A stretch of 41,656 nucleotides of DNA from JAUVUV01 sp964548275 (lineage in GTDB: Bacteria; Gemmatimonadota; Glassbacteria; GWA2-58-10): positions 1 through 41,656 of the forward strand of contig CAZJQI010000039.1 in NCBI GenBank assembly GCA_964548275.1, written 5' to 3'. Under the pieces are notes generated by a model, which ran no database searches, was not told where the DNA came from, and was given only the letters and a program-made list of their open reading frames with translations. Below are positions 17,345 through 25,998 of the stretch, piece after piece. Both the position numbers and the translations under genes were made by a program. Positions within the stretch are counted from its first letter, which is position 1; each line of letters starts with the position of its first letter.

Positions 17345-20065
17345 ATGTCTGGAGTAATTCAAAAAGTTTCGCTGCAACTCGCCCTGGTCATGATTTTCAG
17401 CCTGGCTCTGGCCTTAGTCGAGCTCAAGGGTCAGGACACCTGGTATTTTCACTATGAACTGGCCCTGGAGAAAATCGGCGCCGGCCGCTGGGAAGAGGCT
17501 GCGGTTCACCTGGAGCGGGCTATCGAACTCAAATCCGCGCCGGAGCTGGATGCCAGAACCTACGGTGTGTGGCGCAAGGACTACCTCCCCTACTATCACC
17601 TGGGACTCGCCCATTTTAACCTGGGCCAAGATGAGAAAGCGCTGAAATATTTCAAGCTCTCCCTGGCCGAGGGTGCGATCACCGGTAGCCCGGAGCAGCT
17701 CGAACTGCTCCGCAACTACCAGAGCGCAATCGAAGCCAAGGCCGGTACCGCAGAAGACATACACACTATAGATCTGATGATCGCCGCTGAGTTGCAAAAG
17801 GGAATCGAACTCGAAGAGCAGGGCAGCTTGCAGGAGGCTCTGGTCAAGTTCGAAAGCGTGCTCACGCTCGATCCCGGGCATGAAGTGGCGGGCGAACACC
17901 TGGCCAGAATAAAAGTGGAGATAAAGCGCAGGGAAGACCTGGTTGAGAAAAATGCTGAAATCGAAAACAGGCTGGCCCAGGGCAAATCGTATCTCGAGCA
18001 AGAAAACTATATAGACGCGCTGACAAGCTTCCAGAAAACGCTCGCACTCGATCCGGAAAACGAGGAAGCTCTCGAACTCCGCAACCGGACGGACCAACTC
18101 CTGGAGCAGATCGCTGAAGAACAGAAACAAAAGCAGCAGAGAATTGCCGAGCTACTGGAAAAAGGAACCGACTTTCTGCGCATGGGCATGCCGGAAGAGG
18201 CCCAAGGGCAATTTGAAGAAATTCTCGAACTTGATCCTGAAAACAGTGAGGCCCTAAGGCACCGCGACAGAACAGCCCGGCTGATAAAAGAACAGGAACG
18301 CGGAGACCTTCAGTCCTCCATGTTGGCCGAGGCTGCAAGGCTGCTCGAGCATGATTCCCTTATTACTGCCAGAGACATGCTTCTCGGGGCCAGGCAGCTC
18401 GCAGAAAGCCTCGAGGCTGACAGTCTCCTTGCCCTGGTTGAAGGACGCCTCAGCGAAAGCGAGCAGCTAAGAAGGCAGAGGGAACTGCCACAACTGGTAA
18501 TTAATCTCCCTGAAGATTCTCTTCTCCGGTATCGCGAGCCTCTGGCCGTGCTGTCCGGCACTGCGGTGGATGAAAACGGAATTGTTCGGATCTCTCTATC
18601 CCTTAACGGAAAAGAACACGATATTTTCTCCACTGAGTCCGATGTTTCGCCTCCCGTACGGCACTCTTTCGAGGAAAAGCTCGAACTCTCCAGAGGGTTG
18701 AACCGGATCAGCCTCGTGGTTTACGACGGGGATCAGAAAATATCCACTGCCCAGCGGCAGATAATGTATCTGCCTCCTTTCTGGCGTCAGCCGGTTTTTA
18801 TCTCCCTGTTGATGTTCTTGATCATTTTCAGCGGAGGAGGTTATGTATATTACAAGCGCACCGCGCTTCATATAATGTTCAACCGTATCCGCCGCAGGCC
18901 ATTTGAACTGATCGCCCCGAACCCGTTCATTGTCGGCAATCCGATCCGCACCCGGGAAATGTTTTTCGGCCGTGAGGATGATTTCCGCTTTGTCAAGAAC
19001 AAGGTGGACAATGAAAAATACGGCTCGCTGATCGTGCTGTTCGGGGAGCGGCGTGCAGGCAAAACCAGCGTGCTTTACCAGATCCTTGGCGGGAGGCTCG
19101 GGCCGAACTACCTCCCTGTTTTTATCGACATGCAGGCCATGGCGATCAACGACGATAGCGAGTTCCTGGGCCGCATGGCCGAAATTACCTTGGAAGCCTT
19201 AAAACCCCAGGAACTGGATTTCGACTTTTCTATCTTCGAAGGCAGAACAAAAAATCCCTACCCCCTGTTCGAAAAATTTATCGACAAGGTGCTTTCCGCT
19301 ACCGTCGAGGACAAAGTTCTCTTACTGATCGACGAATACGAGCTGATCGAGGACAAGGTAGTGGAGGGTAAAATAAGAAAGGATATTTTTCTTTTCCTCA
19401 GCGGGCTTGTTGAGCACAAAGCAGGGCTATTCCTGATTTTCGCCGGTAACCATCACCTTCAAGACCGGGACAAGAAATATTGGGAACCGCTGCTTCAGCG
19501 CTGTGATTACAGGAATATCTGCTACCTCACTCCGAACGACACCCGCAGGCTGATCCAGGAACCGGTACGTGGCAAAGTTTTTTACCTGGGATCTGCTATC
19601 CGCAGCATTATGCGCCTGACAGCAGGCCAGCCGTTTTACACCCAGCTGATCTGTAGAAATATTGTTGAGATGCTAAACGCTGAAAAACGCAATTATTTCT
19701 ACGAGGAAGATATCTCACTCGTGGTCAGGGAAACAATCGATAACCCGCCCCCGCAGATGATCTATTTCTGGGCGGGCCTGAATTCCAGAGAAAAGGTGAC
19801 TCTTTCAGCTATTGCGGAAGTGTCGAAAAATGCGAATCAATATACAGATCTCGATGATCTTGCAGGCGTGCTGAAAAAGTTTTCCATTCCCCTTTCCATG
19901 GACGAACTGAAAAAGGTCGCGGAAAAGATGCTCAACCGCGAAATACTGGAACAGGACACGGAAAAGTCCTTTCGTTTCAGAATGGATCTGTTTCGGCTCT
20001 GGATCAGGGAGGAACATAATCTGTATAAAGTTTTTCGGGAAATCAAACAGCAGGTTACCGCCTAA
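17345..20065 (+). CDS. TPR - Ig-like - transmembrane - STAND/AAA ATPase protein
   Basis: 906-aa multidomain protein. The ATG at 17345 opens a signal-anchor sequence (VSLQLALVMIFSLALALVEL), preferred over an upstream in-frame start inside the porin gene. TPR units cover about residues 30-340 (for instance YIDALTSFQKTLALDPENEE and AQGQFEEILELDPENSEA). An Ig-like segment (VLSGTAVDENGIVRISLSLN) comes before a transmembrane helix near 480-500 (VFISLLMFLIIFSGGGYVYY). The cytoplasmic C-terminus is a P-loop ATPase with Walker A GERRAGKTS (near 568) and Walker B KVLLLIDEYE (near 656). The layout predicts a periplasmic sensor coupled to a cytoplasmic ATPase. The ATPase resembles that of the kinase protein at 20849. 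It starts 10 bp after the porin gene. Confidence 0.85.
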   Translation: MSGVIQKVSLQLALVMIFSLALALVELKGQDTWYFHYELALEKIGAGRWEEAAVHLERAIELKSAPELDARTYGVWRKDYLPYYHLGLAHFNLGQDEKALKYFKLSLAEGAITGSPEQLELLRNYQSAIEAKAGTAEDIHTIDLMIAAELQKGIELEEQGSLQEALVKFESVLTLDPGHEVAGEHLARIKVEIKRREDLVEKNAEIENRLAQGKSYLEQENYIDALTSFQKTLALDPENEEALELRNRTDQLLEQIAEEQKQKQQRIAELLEKGTDFLRMGMPEEAQGQFEEILELDPENSEALRHRDRTARLIKEQERGDLQSSMLAEAARLLEHDSLITARDMLLGARQLAESLEADSLLALVEGRLSESEQLRRQRELPQLVINLPEDSLLRYREPLAVLSGTAVDENGIVRISLSLNGKEHDIFSTESDVSPPVRHSFEEKLELSRGLNRISLVVYDGDQKISTAQRQIMYLPPFWRQPVFISLLMFLIIFSGGGYVYYKRTALHIMFNRIRRRPFELIAPNPFIVGNPIRTREMFFGREDDFRFVKNKVDNEKYGSLIVLFGERRAGKTSVLYQILGGRLGPNYLPVFIDMQAMAINDDSEFLGRMAEITLEALKPQELDFDFSIFEGRTKNPYPLFEKFIDKVLSATVEDKVLLLIDEYELIEDKVVEGKIRKDIFLFLSGLVEHKAGLFLIFAGNHHLQDRDKKYWEPLLQRCDYRNICYLTPNDTRRLIQEPVRGKVFYLGSAIRSIMRLTAGQPFYTQLICRNIVEMLNAEKRNYFYEEDISLVVRETIDNPPPQMIYFWAGLNSREKVTLSAIAEVSKNANQYTDLDDLAGVLKKFSIPLSMDELKKVAEKMLNREILEQDTEKSFRFRMDLFRLWIREEHNLYKVFREIKQQVTA

Positions 20066-20086
20066 ACCCTTTATGGAGGAAAAACG

Positions 20087-20812
20087 ATGAAACCTCATTC
20101 GGTTTTTTGGGTAGTTGTTATTTCTTTCCTATTCAATTGTAACCCCTTAAATGCTCAGCGCGCTCTTAATATCCTGGTATACGCCGAGGGATACCGCTAT
20201 GGGAAAGCCGCGTTTGAACTAGCCAGAATGCTCGAGGCAGACCCGGCGGATAATGTCACGGCTGAATTCGTAAACACCGAACATGCGCTCAAGAGCGAAA
20301 CCTTAGCCGAATATGACGTTCTGGTACTTTTCAACCATAACAATATCAGTTCCGTGCACGAGAAAAATATCACCGGTTTTGTTTCTGGAGGAAAGGGGCT
20401 TGTCGCCCTTCATCACGTGATTAACAAAGCGAACAACAACCCCGAGCTGACCAGACTGATCGGAGGATATTATTCAGTCGAGGATGGGATGGTCGCCCAC
20501 CGAGACTACAACATTGTGCGTATCCCCGGGGTGGAACATCCGATCCTTGAGGGAATCCCTGACAAATTCATGATAAAAAACGACCAGGATTTTAAAATCA
20601 GATTTTATCCCGACCAGAGCGTCAATCGCCTGCTGAGCAACGATCTGAAAGAAATCGGTCCTCAACAGGACAGCGGCTGGACCAGAACTGAAGGTTTCGG
20701 CAGGGTGGTATTTCTCAGTCCAGGGGACCCTGTCGAGGAACGTCCGTTTATTGTCAACAAAGTTCTGGCTGCCCTGATAACCAACGCGGTGCGCTGGGCA
20801 GCGGGCTTCTGA
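20087..20812 (+). CDS. ThuA-like domain protein, exported
   Basis: 241 aa with a Sec signal peptide ending NPLNAQ. The mature part follows the ThuA pattern: an N-terminal strand ILVYAEGYRYGKAAFELARM, YDVLVLFNHN, then ITGFVSGGKGLVALHHVINK and a later PILEGIPDKFMIKNDQ. The fold is glutamine-amidotransferase-like and is linked in other bacteria to sugar use, but its chemistry is not settled. A good ribosome-binding site (GGAGG) precedes the ATG. It sits between the two ATPase genes with 21 and 36 bp gaps, so it belongs to the same transcription unit, although a signalling role would be inference. Confidence 0.8.
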   Translation: MKPHSVFWVVVISFLFNCNPLNAQRALNILVYAEGYRYGKAAFELARMLEADPADNVTAEFVNTEHALKSETLAEYDVLVLFNHNNISSVHEKNITGFVSGGKGLVALHHVINKANNNPELTRLIGGYYSVEDGMVAHRDYNIVRIPGVEHPILEGIPDKFMIKNDQDFKIRFYPDQSVNRLLSNDLKEIGPQQDSGWTRTEGFGRVVFLSPGDPVEERPFIVNKVLAALITNAVRWAAGF

Positions 20813-20848
20813 GTGGGGCGAACTTCAACTACTTGAGAAAATATTCTG

Positions 20849-22930
20849 ATGATCTGTCCTCATTGCCAAGCTGAAAATCCGGCCAGCAACTGGTACTGCA
20901 TCAATTGCGGAAAAAATCTCAGAGACCAGTTAGAGCCGGATACACCGGCTGCCTCTGGAACGACCCCAGGCAGACAACCGGCCCCTGCCGCTGTGGAACT
21001 GGATAGTCTGCGGAAAGGGGAAACGATGTTTGCCGGCCGGTATCGGGCTCTTGTACAAATCGGTGACGGGGCGATGGCCACCGTGTTCCGCGCCCGGGAC
21101 ACTGTGCTCGACCAGACTGTTGCGTTGAAAGTGCTCCACAGCGACTTGGCGGCAAACGAGCAATATATTGCCCGTTTCAAGCGGGAAATCGCACTGGCGC
21201 GGACTATCACCCATCCGAATGTTTATCGAATTTACGATATCGGTCAGTCCGGTAACGTGCATTTTATCAGCATGGAATATATCGACGGTGAGGAGCTTAA
21301 AAGTATTCTGGAGAAAAAGCCGCCCGGATTGGAGGAAGGGATCAGCATAGTGCGGCAAATCTGTCTCGCGCTGGCCCAGGCCCATGGAAAAGGAGTGATC
21401 CATCGCGACCTGAAACCGCAGAATATCATGATCGAAAAAGGAACTAACCGCTGCGTGGTGATGGATTTTGGGATCGCCATCGGCGAGGCATCCAGCGCGA
21501 TTACCCAGATAGGGGCTTTCGTGGGTACGCCTGAGTACATTTCACCCGAACAGGCCAATGGTCTTGATGTTGACCAGAAAACGGACATTTACTCTCTCGG
21601 GATTATCATGTACGAGATCTTCACCGGCAAGCTTCCTTTCGGGCCAGGAAAGCCGCTGACTGTGGTGCTCAAGCATATTAAAGAAACTCCATTGGCACCC
21701 CGCAAATTGAAACCCGAACTGCCCCGGGAACTGGAGGCGATAATCCTCAAGGCCATGGTCAAGGAAAGGGAGCAGCGCTACCCGGATGCCCTCTCACTGC
21801 TCGCCGACCTGGACAGCCTGCTGGCTGAAAAGGATGAATCTGTCCGGGAAAGTGAATCCCGGAAATTCCAGCTTCCAGAATTGGCGTTAACCGGGCAGAA
21901 TCCATACCTGAATCGTACCATGATTCGCGACAGACGCTTTTTCTTCGGGCGAAAAAAGGGGATCGCTACCATTTATTCACGGCTCGGAGCGGCCCGGCCC
22001 CAGTCGGTCTCGATCGTGGGTGAAAGACGGATCGGTAAAAGCAGCCTGCTTTACCATATCAACGAGCAAGGCAACCGGCTCTCTTACCTGAAAGACTCCT
22101 CCAGCTATATCTTCATTTTCATGGATTTCCAGGAAAAACGCCGAGTTTCCGTCCAGGAGTTCTTTGTCTCTTTATTTGATGCTCTGAAAGCCGAGGCCGG
22201 AGATAAGATCGGCTCGCTCCCTGAACCCGGCTACGACGGTTTCAAGGAAGTCTGCGAAAAACTCGACCGCGAGAAAATGAAACTCGTGCTTCTCTTCGAT
22301 GAGTTCGAGTCGATAACGAAAAACAAAAATTTCAAACCGGAGCTTTTCGCCTTTCTACGCTCGCTTGCCAATAACTACAACGTGGCCTATGTTACAAGTT
22401 CGGTGAAAAATTTGCAGGAGCTCTGCCACAACCGTGAAATCAGTGATTCTCCCTTTTTCAATATCTTCTCAAACCTCAACCTTACGTCATTTACGGAAAC
22501 TGAGGCACGGCAGTTTGTCAGCGAGCCGAGTAAAAATGCCGGCCATCCCCTCGAGGAGCATTTCGACATCGTGGTTGAGCTTGCCGGCTATTTCCCGTTC
22601 TACATGGCAATCGTCTGCTCGATACTTTTCGATTTCGATTTCGAGCAGGCCGATTCGCAAAAAACAGTTTTGGAAAATGTCCAGGAACTGTTCCTGGATG
22701 AGGCTGGGATGCACTTTCAGTTTATCCTGAACAGCCTGAACCCCAGCGAGATAAAAGTTTGCAGGAAAATCATCGACAAGGACACTTTAAAAGATACCGA
22801 TAAATACATCGTGAAAGATCTTGTCAAGCGGGGGTACCTGATTCAAAGTGACTTGGAGGAGGTCCAGCTATTCTCCATTACTTTCGCCAAGCTGCTTGTC
22901 GAGAAGATAATTAAGGAAAAGATATCCTGA
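20849..22930 (+). CDS. Zinc-ribbon Ser/Thr protein kinase fused to a STAND/AAA ATPase
   Basis: 693 aa. An N-terminal zinc ribbon (CPHCQAENPASNWYCINCGK) precedes a PknB-type kinase from about residue 65 to 330: glycine loop IGDGAMATVFRA, invariant Lys in VALKVL (near 94), catalytic HRDLKPQN (near 185), MDFGIA and GTPEYISPEQ. All key catalytic residues are present. No transmembrane helix is evident, unlike classical PknB. A P-loop ATPase follows, with Walker A GERRIGKSS (near 391) and Walker B KLVLLFDEFE. Both this ATPase and the one in the TPR protein are introduced by NPY/NPF and FFGR motifs, pointing to a shared origin. Predicted to phosphorylate proteins in a pathway using the ATPase as a switch. 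Confidence 0.9.
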   Translation: MICPHCQAENPASNWYCINCGKNLRDQLEPDTPAASGTTPGRQPAPAAVELDSLRKGETMFAGRYRALVQIGDGAMATVFRARDTVLDQTVALKVLHSDLAANEQYIARFKREIALARTITHPNVYRIYDIGQSGNVHFISMEYIDGEELKSILEKKPPGLEEGISIVRQICLALAQAHGKGVIHRDLKPQNIMIEKGTNRCVVMDFGIAIGEASSAITQIGAFVGTPEYISPEQANGLDVDQKTDIYSLGIIMYEIFTGKLPFGPGKPLTVVLKHIKETPLAPRKLKPELPRELEAIILKAMVKEREQRYPDALSLLADLDSLLAEKDESVRESESRKFQLPELALTGQNPYLNRTMIRDRRFFFGRKKGIATIYSRLGAARPQSVSIVGERRIGKSSLLYHINEQGNRLSYLKDSSSYIFIFMDFQEKRRVSVQEFFVSLFDALKAEAGDKIGSLPEPGYDGFKEVCEKLDREKMKLVLLFDEFESITKNKNFKPELFAFLRSLANNYNVAYVTSSVKNLQELCHNREISDSPFFNIFSNLNLTSFTETEARQFVSEPSKNAGHPLEEHFDIVVELAGYFPFYMAIVCSILFDFDFEQADSQKTVLENVQELFLDEAGMHFQFILNSLNPSEIKVCRKIIDKDTLKDTDKYIVKDLVKRGYLIQSDLEEVQLFSITFAKLLVEKIIKEKIS

Positions 22931-23094
22931 ACTGCCCTCCAAGACCTCTTCTTGCTTCTGCAAACGGATGCCTTCCGATGCTCAGAAAGCAGATTTTTTT
23001 ATTGTAAAACCGCTGAATTGCATGTTATTATTAAATTCAAAGAATCATAAACTGTTCAAAACAATAAAGTTTTTACTTGTCCAGGGCTGGATAA

Positions 23095-23856
23095 ATGGCG
23101 GAGTTAATAGATAACCTGAGTTTTGCTTTCACCTCGATTATCGACATCCTCCTTGTTGCAACTTTCGTCTATTACCTGCTTTACCTGCTCAAAGGAACCC
23201 GCAGCGCCAGGATTGCTTTCGGCATCATTATGCTGATCGTGCTTTATTTCATTGCAGACCGTTTTCAACTTCAAACCATGTCCTGGCTGTTGCAGAATTT
23301 TCTCACTTACATCGTTATCGCGATTATTGTCATTTTTCAGGCGGATATCCGTAAGGCCCTGGCCACTTTTGGCCGCAACCCTTTTTTGGACTTTTTTCGT
23401 ATCCGGGAAAAAAGCACGGGCTACCTTGTGGAACTTCAACGGGCCGTAAACCTTCTCGCCCAGCGGAATATCGGCGCGCTGATCGTGATCGAACGCGAGC
23501 TCGAGCTGAAAAACCTTATCGAAACCGGCCTTCGGCTCGACGCAGAGATAAAAAGCGATCTGTTGCTCAGTATATTCAATACCCGCAGCCCTCTTCACGA
23601 CGGAGCGGTAATTCTTACCCACGGCCGTATTGCGAGCGCTGGAGCAATCCTGCCGTTGAGCAGTCGCCTGGATATCAACAAGGGATACGGCACCCGGCAC
23701 CGAGCGGCGCTCGGGTTGAGCGAGGAATCCGATGCGGTGGTTATTGTGATCAGCGAGGAGCAGGGTTCAGTTTCTATCGCCTTTGACGGCAGGCTGACAA
23801 AACTTGATACCCCGCTCGAACTCGAAAGAAGGTTAAAGTCTTTACTTAATGTCTAG
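23095..23856 (+). CDS. cdaA: Diadenylate cyclase, CdaA type
   Basis: Makes cyclic di-AMP from two ATP at the inner membrane. The 253-aa protein has three N-terminal membrane segments (IDILLVATFVYYLLYLL, AFGIIMLIVLYFIA, FLTYIVIAIIVIFQ) and a DisA_N catalytic domain. That domain carries the motifs HDGAVIL (near residue 168) and GTRHRAALGLSEESDAV (near 198), which hold the metal- and ATP-binding residues. Length is normal. Followed after 21 bp by the cdaR-like gene, the conserved cdaA-cdaR pair. Confidence 0.95.
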   Translation: MAELIDNLSFAFTSIIDILLVATFVYYLLYLLKGTRSARIAFGIIMLIVLYFIADRFQLQTMSWLLQNFLTYIVIAIIVIFQADIRKALATFGRNPFLDFFRIREKSTGYLVELQRAVNLLAQRNIGALIVIERELELKNLIETGLRLDAEIKSDLLLSIFNTRSPLHDGAVILTHGRIASAGAILPLSSRLDINKGYGTRHRAALGLSEESDAVVIVISEEQGSVSIAFDGRLTKLDTPLELERRLKSLLNV

Positions 23857-23877
23857 AATTTCAGGAGCATATTTTAG

Positions 23878-24828
23878 GTGAAAATCAATATTCTGAAAAA
23901 CCTGCCGCTGAAGTTGATATCCCTGGTAATTGCCATCTTTTTATGGTTTATGGTCACGGGCAAAGACTACCGTGTCGGTGATTTCAATATTCCAATCGAA
24001 CTCATGGGTCTTCCGGAAAATCTGATCCTCACCAGAGCCGCCTCAGAGGACAGTGAGGTAAAAAATGCGATAGTGCGGATCAGAGCCACCGAAACGGTGA
24101 TCATGACTCTGGATGAGCGCTCGATGTTCCTTCAGATGGATATATCCAATCTCGGTATGGGGCATCACCCGATCCAGCTCAGCGGTGACATGGTAATGGG
24201 ACGGCCGCCTGGTGCGGAAATTACCGAGATCACACCCAGAGTCCTCGAACTTGATATAGAGGATTTACTTATTAAACCTGTCGTGGTGGTCAATCCTGAA
24301 ATTCTCGGCAAACCAGCGGACAACTACGATATCTGGCAGATCAACTGCACCCCCCCGAGCGTGAGAGTCCAGGGGCCCAAAAGCGTGGTAGAAAAAATCG
24401 AAAAAATCTCTACCCCTCAGATCAACGTAGACGGGATGAGCCAGTCTACCCTCGAGCGCTCCCTGCTGCTTGTACCACCTCATCCCCTGGTTTCCCTCTT
24501 TCCGGAGGTTGTCAACCTGAGAATCCGGATCGGCGAGAAGCTTATTACCAAAAATCTCAGAAGTATTCCGGTTGAGATAGTCGGCGTCGATTATTTGCCC
24601 CGGATAAATCCTAAATCGCTCTCTACAACGGTCACAGGGCCGATCTCCCAGATTGAAAACCTCTCGAAAGAAAACGTGCGGGTTTTTATCGAACTCACCG
24701 GCGACGAACCGCGACAGGAGGATATCAGACTTGTCCCGCAATTTGAGTGCGTGCCTGCCGATTCATTCCCTGACGTGCGGCTGGAGAGGTTCTCCCAAAG
24801 CTATATAGATGTTTTTATTGCAAAATAA
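23878..24828 (+). CDS. cdaR: YbbR-domain protein, CdaR-like regulator of the diadenylate cyclase
   Basis: 316 aa. One N-terminal transmembrane helix (LPLKLISLVIAIFLWFMVTG) with YbbR-type repeats facing the periplasm, for example PVVVVNPEILGKPADNYDI, PPSVRVQGPKSVVEKI and IPVEIVGVDYLP. In other bacteria CdaR binds and tunes CdaA. The start is a GTG at 23878 with AGGAG about 10 nt upstream. Directly follows cdaA and is presumably cotranscribed; glmM, often next, is not here. Confidence 0.85.
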   Translation: MKINILKNLPLKLISLVIAIFLWFMVTGKDYRVGDFNIPIELMGLPENLILTRAASEDSEVKNAIVRIRATETVIMTLDERSMFLQMDISNLGMGHHPIQLSGDMVMGRPPGAEITEITPRVLELDIEDLLIKPVVVVNPEILGKPADNYDIWQINCTPPSVRVQGPKSVVEKIEKISTPQINVDGMSQSTLERSLLLVPPHPLVSLFPEVVNLRIRIGEKLITKNLRSIPVEIVGVDYLPRINPKSLSTTVTGPISQIENLSKENVRVFIELTGDEPRQEDIRLVPQFECVPADSFPDVRLERFSQSYIDVFIAK

Positions 24829-24944
24829 AAAATCAAGCAGTAAGTACCAAGGACCGATTCCTGTTCCTGATCACGAACTGCTCTTACAGTGAAAAAGATA
24901 GTCAAAGGAAGCAAACCCAACTCAAAGACCCCAAGTTCTCTGCA

Positions 24945-25571
24945 ATGCGGTTCCGGTTAACCACACTCATTATTTTCCTTCTCGCCCTCGCCTACTCGGT
25001 TCTGTTATTTTATATTGCCACTTACTTGCAGATATTTACTAAAAAAGCAGCCGCCGCACTGACCTGGGTTGTCTATGCCCAAGTCGTAAAAGCACTGGTT
25101 AGCTACCTTGCAGCCGTGTTCGTTTTCGTGATCTATATAAAATTGGGATCTCTGCGCAGGAAATGGCTATTCCTGGCGACATTGGTTTTTTTCGCTGCGG
25201 CCACTGTTTTCTTTTTTAAAAGACTTGGTGACAGTGTCAACGAGTACGTGCATTACCCGCAGTATGCCACCCTGGTGGTTCTCTGGTATGCTGCCTTCAA
25301 GAGCTGGACATCGTATAGAGGCTCTTTGCCGCTCCTTTTTCAGGGCAGAATGTTTCCAGGCAATAAGCCCCTGGCAGCAGCCCTTCTGGTTTCCGGGATA
25401 CTGGGGATCATGGAAGAGGGCTTCCAGCATTTTCTTCCCACCCGGGTGTTCGATTTCCAGGATATCCTGCTGAATTTTATGGGCGTCTGGTTCGGAGGGC
25501 TGATAATCTGGCTCTTCGAGAGCAACAGCCGAAGAGATGCTTTGCCGGTTTGCTCGCCTGGTTCAGGTTAA
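24945..25571 (+). CDS. VanZ-like membrane protein
   Basis: 208 aa with about five hydrophobic segments. The C-terminal half has the VanZ pattern: EYVHYPQYATLVVLWYAA, then GIMEEGFQHFLPTRVFDFQD and ILLNFMGVWFGGLI, with the conserved E-x-x-Q, R-x-F-D-x-x-D and N-x-x-G spacing. VanZ itself raises teicoplanin resistance by an unclear route, while most relatives are of unknown function. It is 116 bp after cdaR and could share its transcript. Confidence 0.75.
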   Translation: MRFRLTTLIIFLLALAYSVLLFYIATYLQIFTKKAAAALTWVVYAQVVKALVSYLAAVFVFVIYIKLGSLRRKWLFLATLVFFAAATVFFFKRLGDSVNEYVHYPQYATLVVLWYAAFKSWTSYRGSLPLLFQGRMFPGNKPLAAALLVSGILGIMEEGFQHFLPTRVFDFQDILLNFMGVWFGGLIIWLFESNSRRDALPVCSPGSG

Positions 25572-25663
25572 AGGTAACATATCATTTCGTCTAGCTTAAA
25601 TGACAATCCTCTAAAAAATCTTCTGCCACAGGCGAACAGTATTATATTGAAACAATATGAAGA

Positions 25664-25894
25664 AATAACAGAATAAGGGAGAAATTTTCAAATATCTGGT
25701 GGCTGACACACCCCGCCTGCTACGCAGGCACCCCTCTCAAGAGGGGAATTTCCCTCTCTCCCACCCTCCCTGTTCTGTGTAAATCCAGAGGTGGTGCTGT
25801 GCCTAAAAAGTCCCCTCTATCAAGAGGGGATACAGGGGTGTGTCAGGTTCTTAATATTGAACACTGTCAGGGAGATTCACTAAACGACCCAACG
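25664..25894. repeat. Dispersed repeat A, copy 2 (MITE-like, with terminal inverted repeats)
   Basis: Second copy of the element at 3918-4212, slightly shorter. GACACACCCC at 25705-25714 and GGGGTGTGTC at 25835-25844 form exact inverted ends around CCCCTCTCAAGAGGGGA and CCCCTCTATCAAGAGGGGA. The flanking CAGAATAA and ATTGAACACTGTCAGGGAG are shared with copy 1. The interior differs from copy 1. No coding sequence. Confidence 0.8.
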
Positions 25895-25998
25895 TAATAA
25901 AGCTGCCTCTTTATTTTAATTTTTTCAAAAGTATTATATTAATTTTCAATCTAAATTGTCACCTGTACATTATAGCTGTCCCAATCCTGTGAGGAAAA

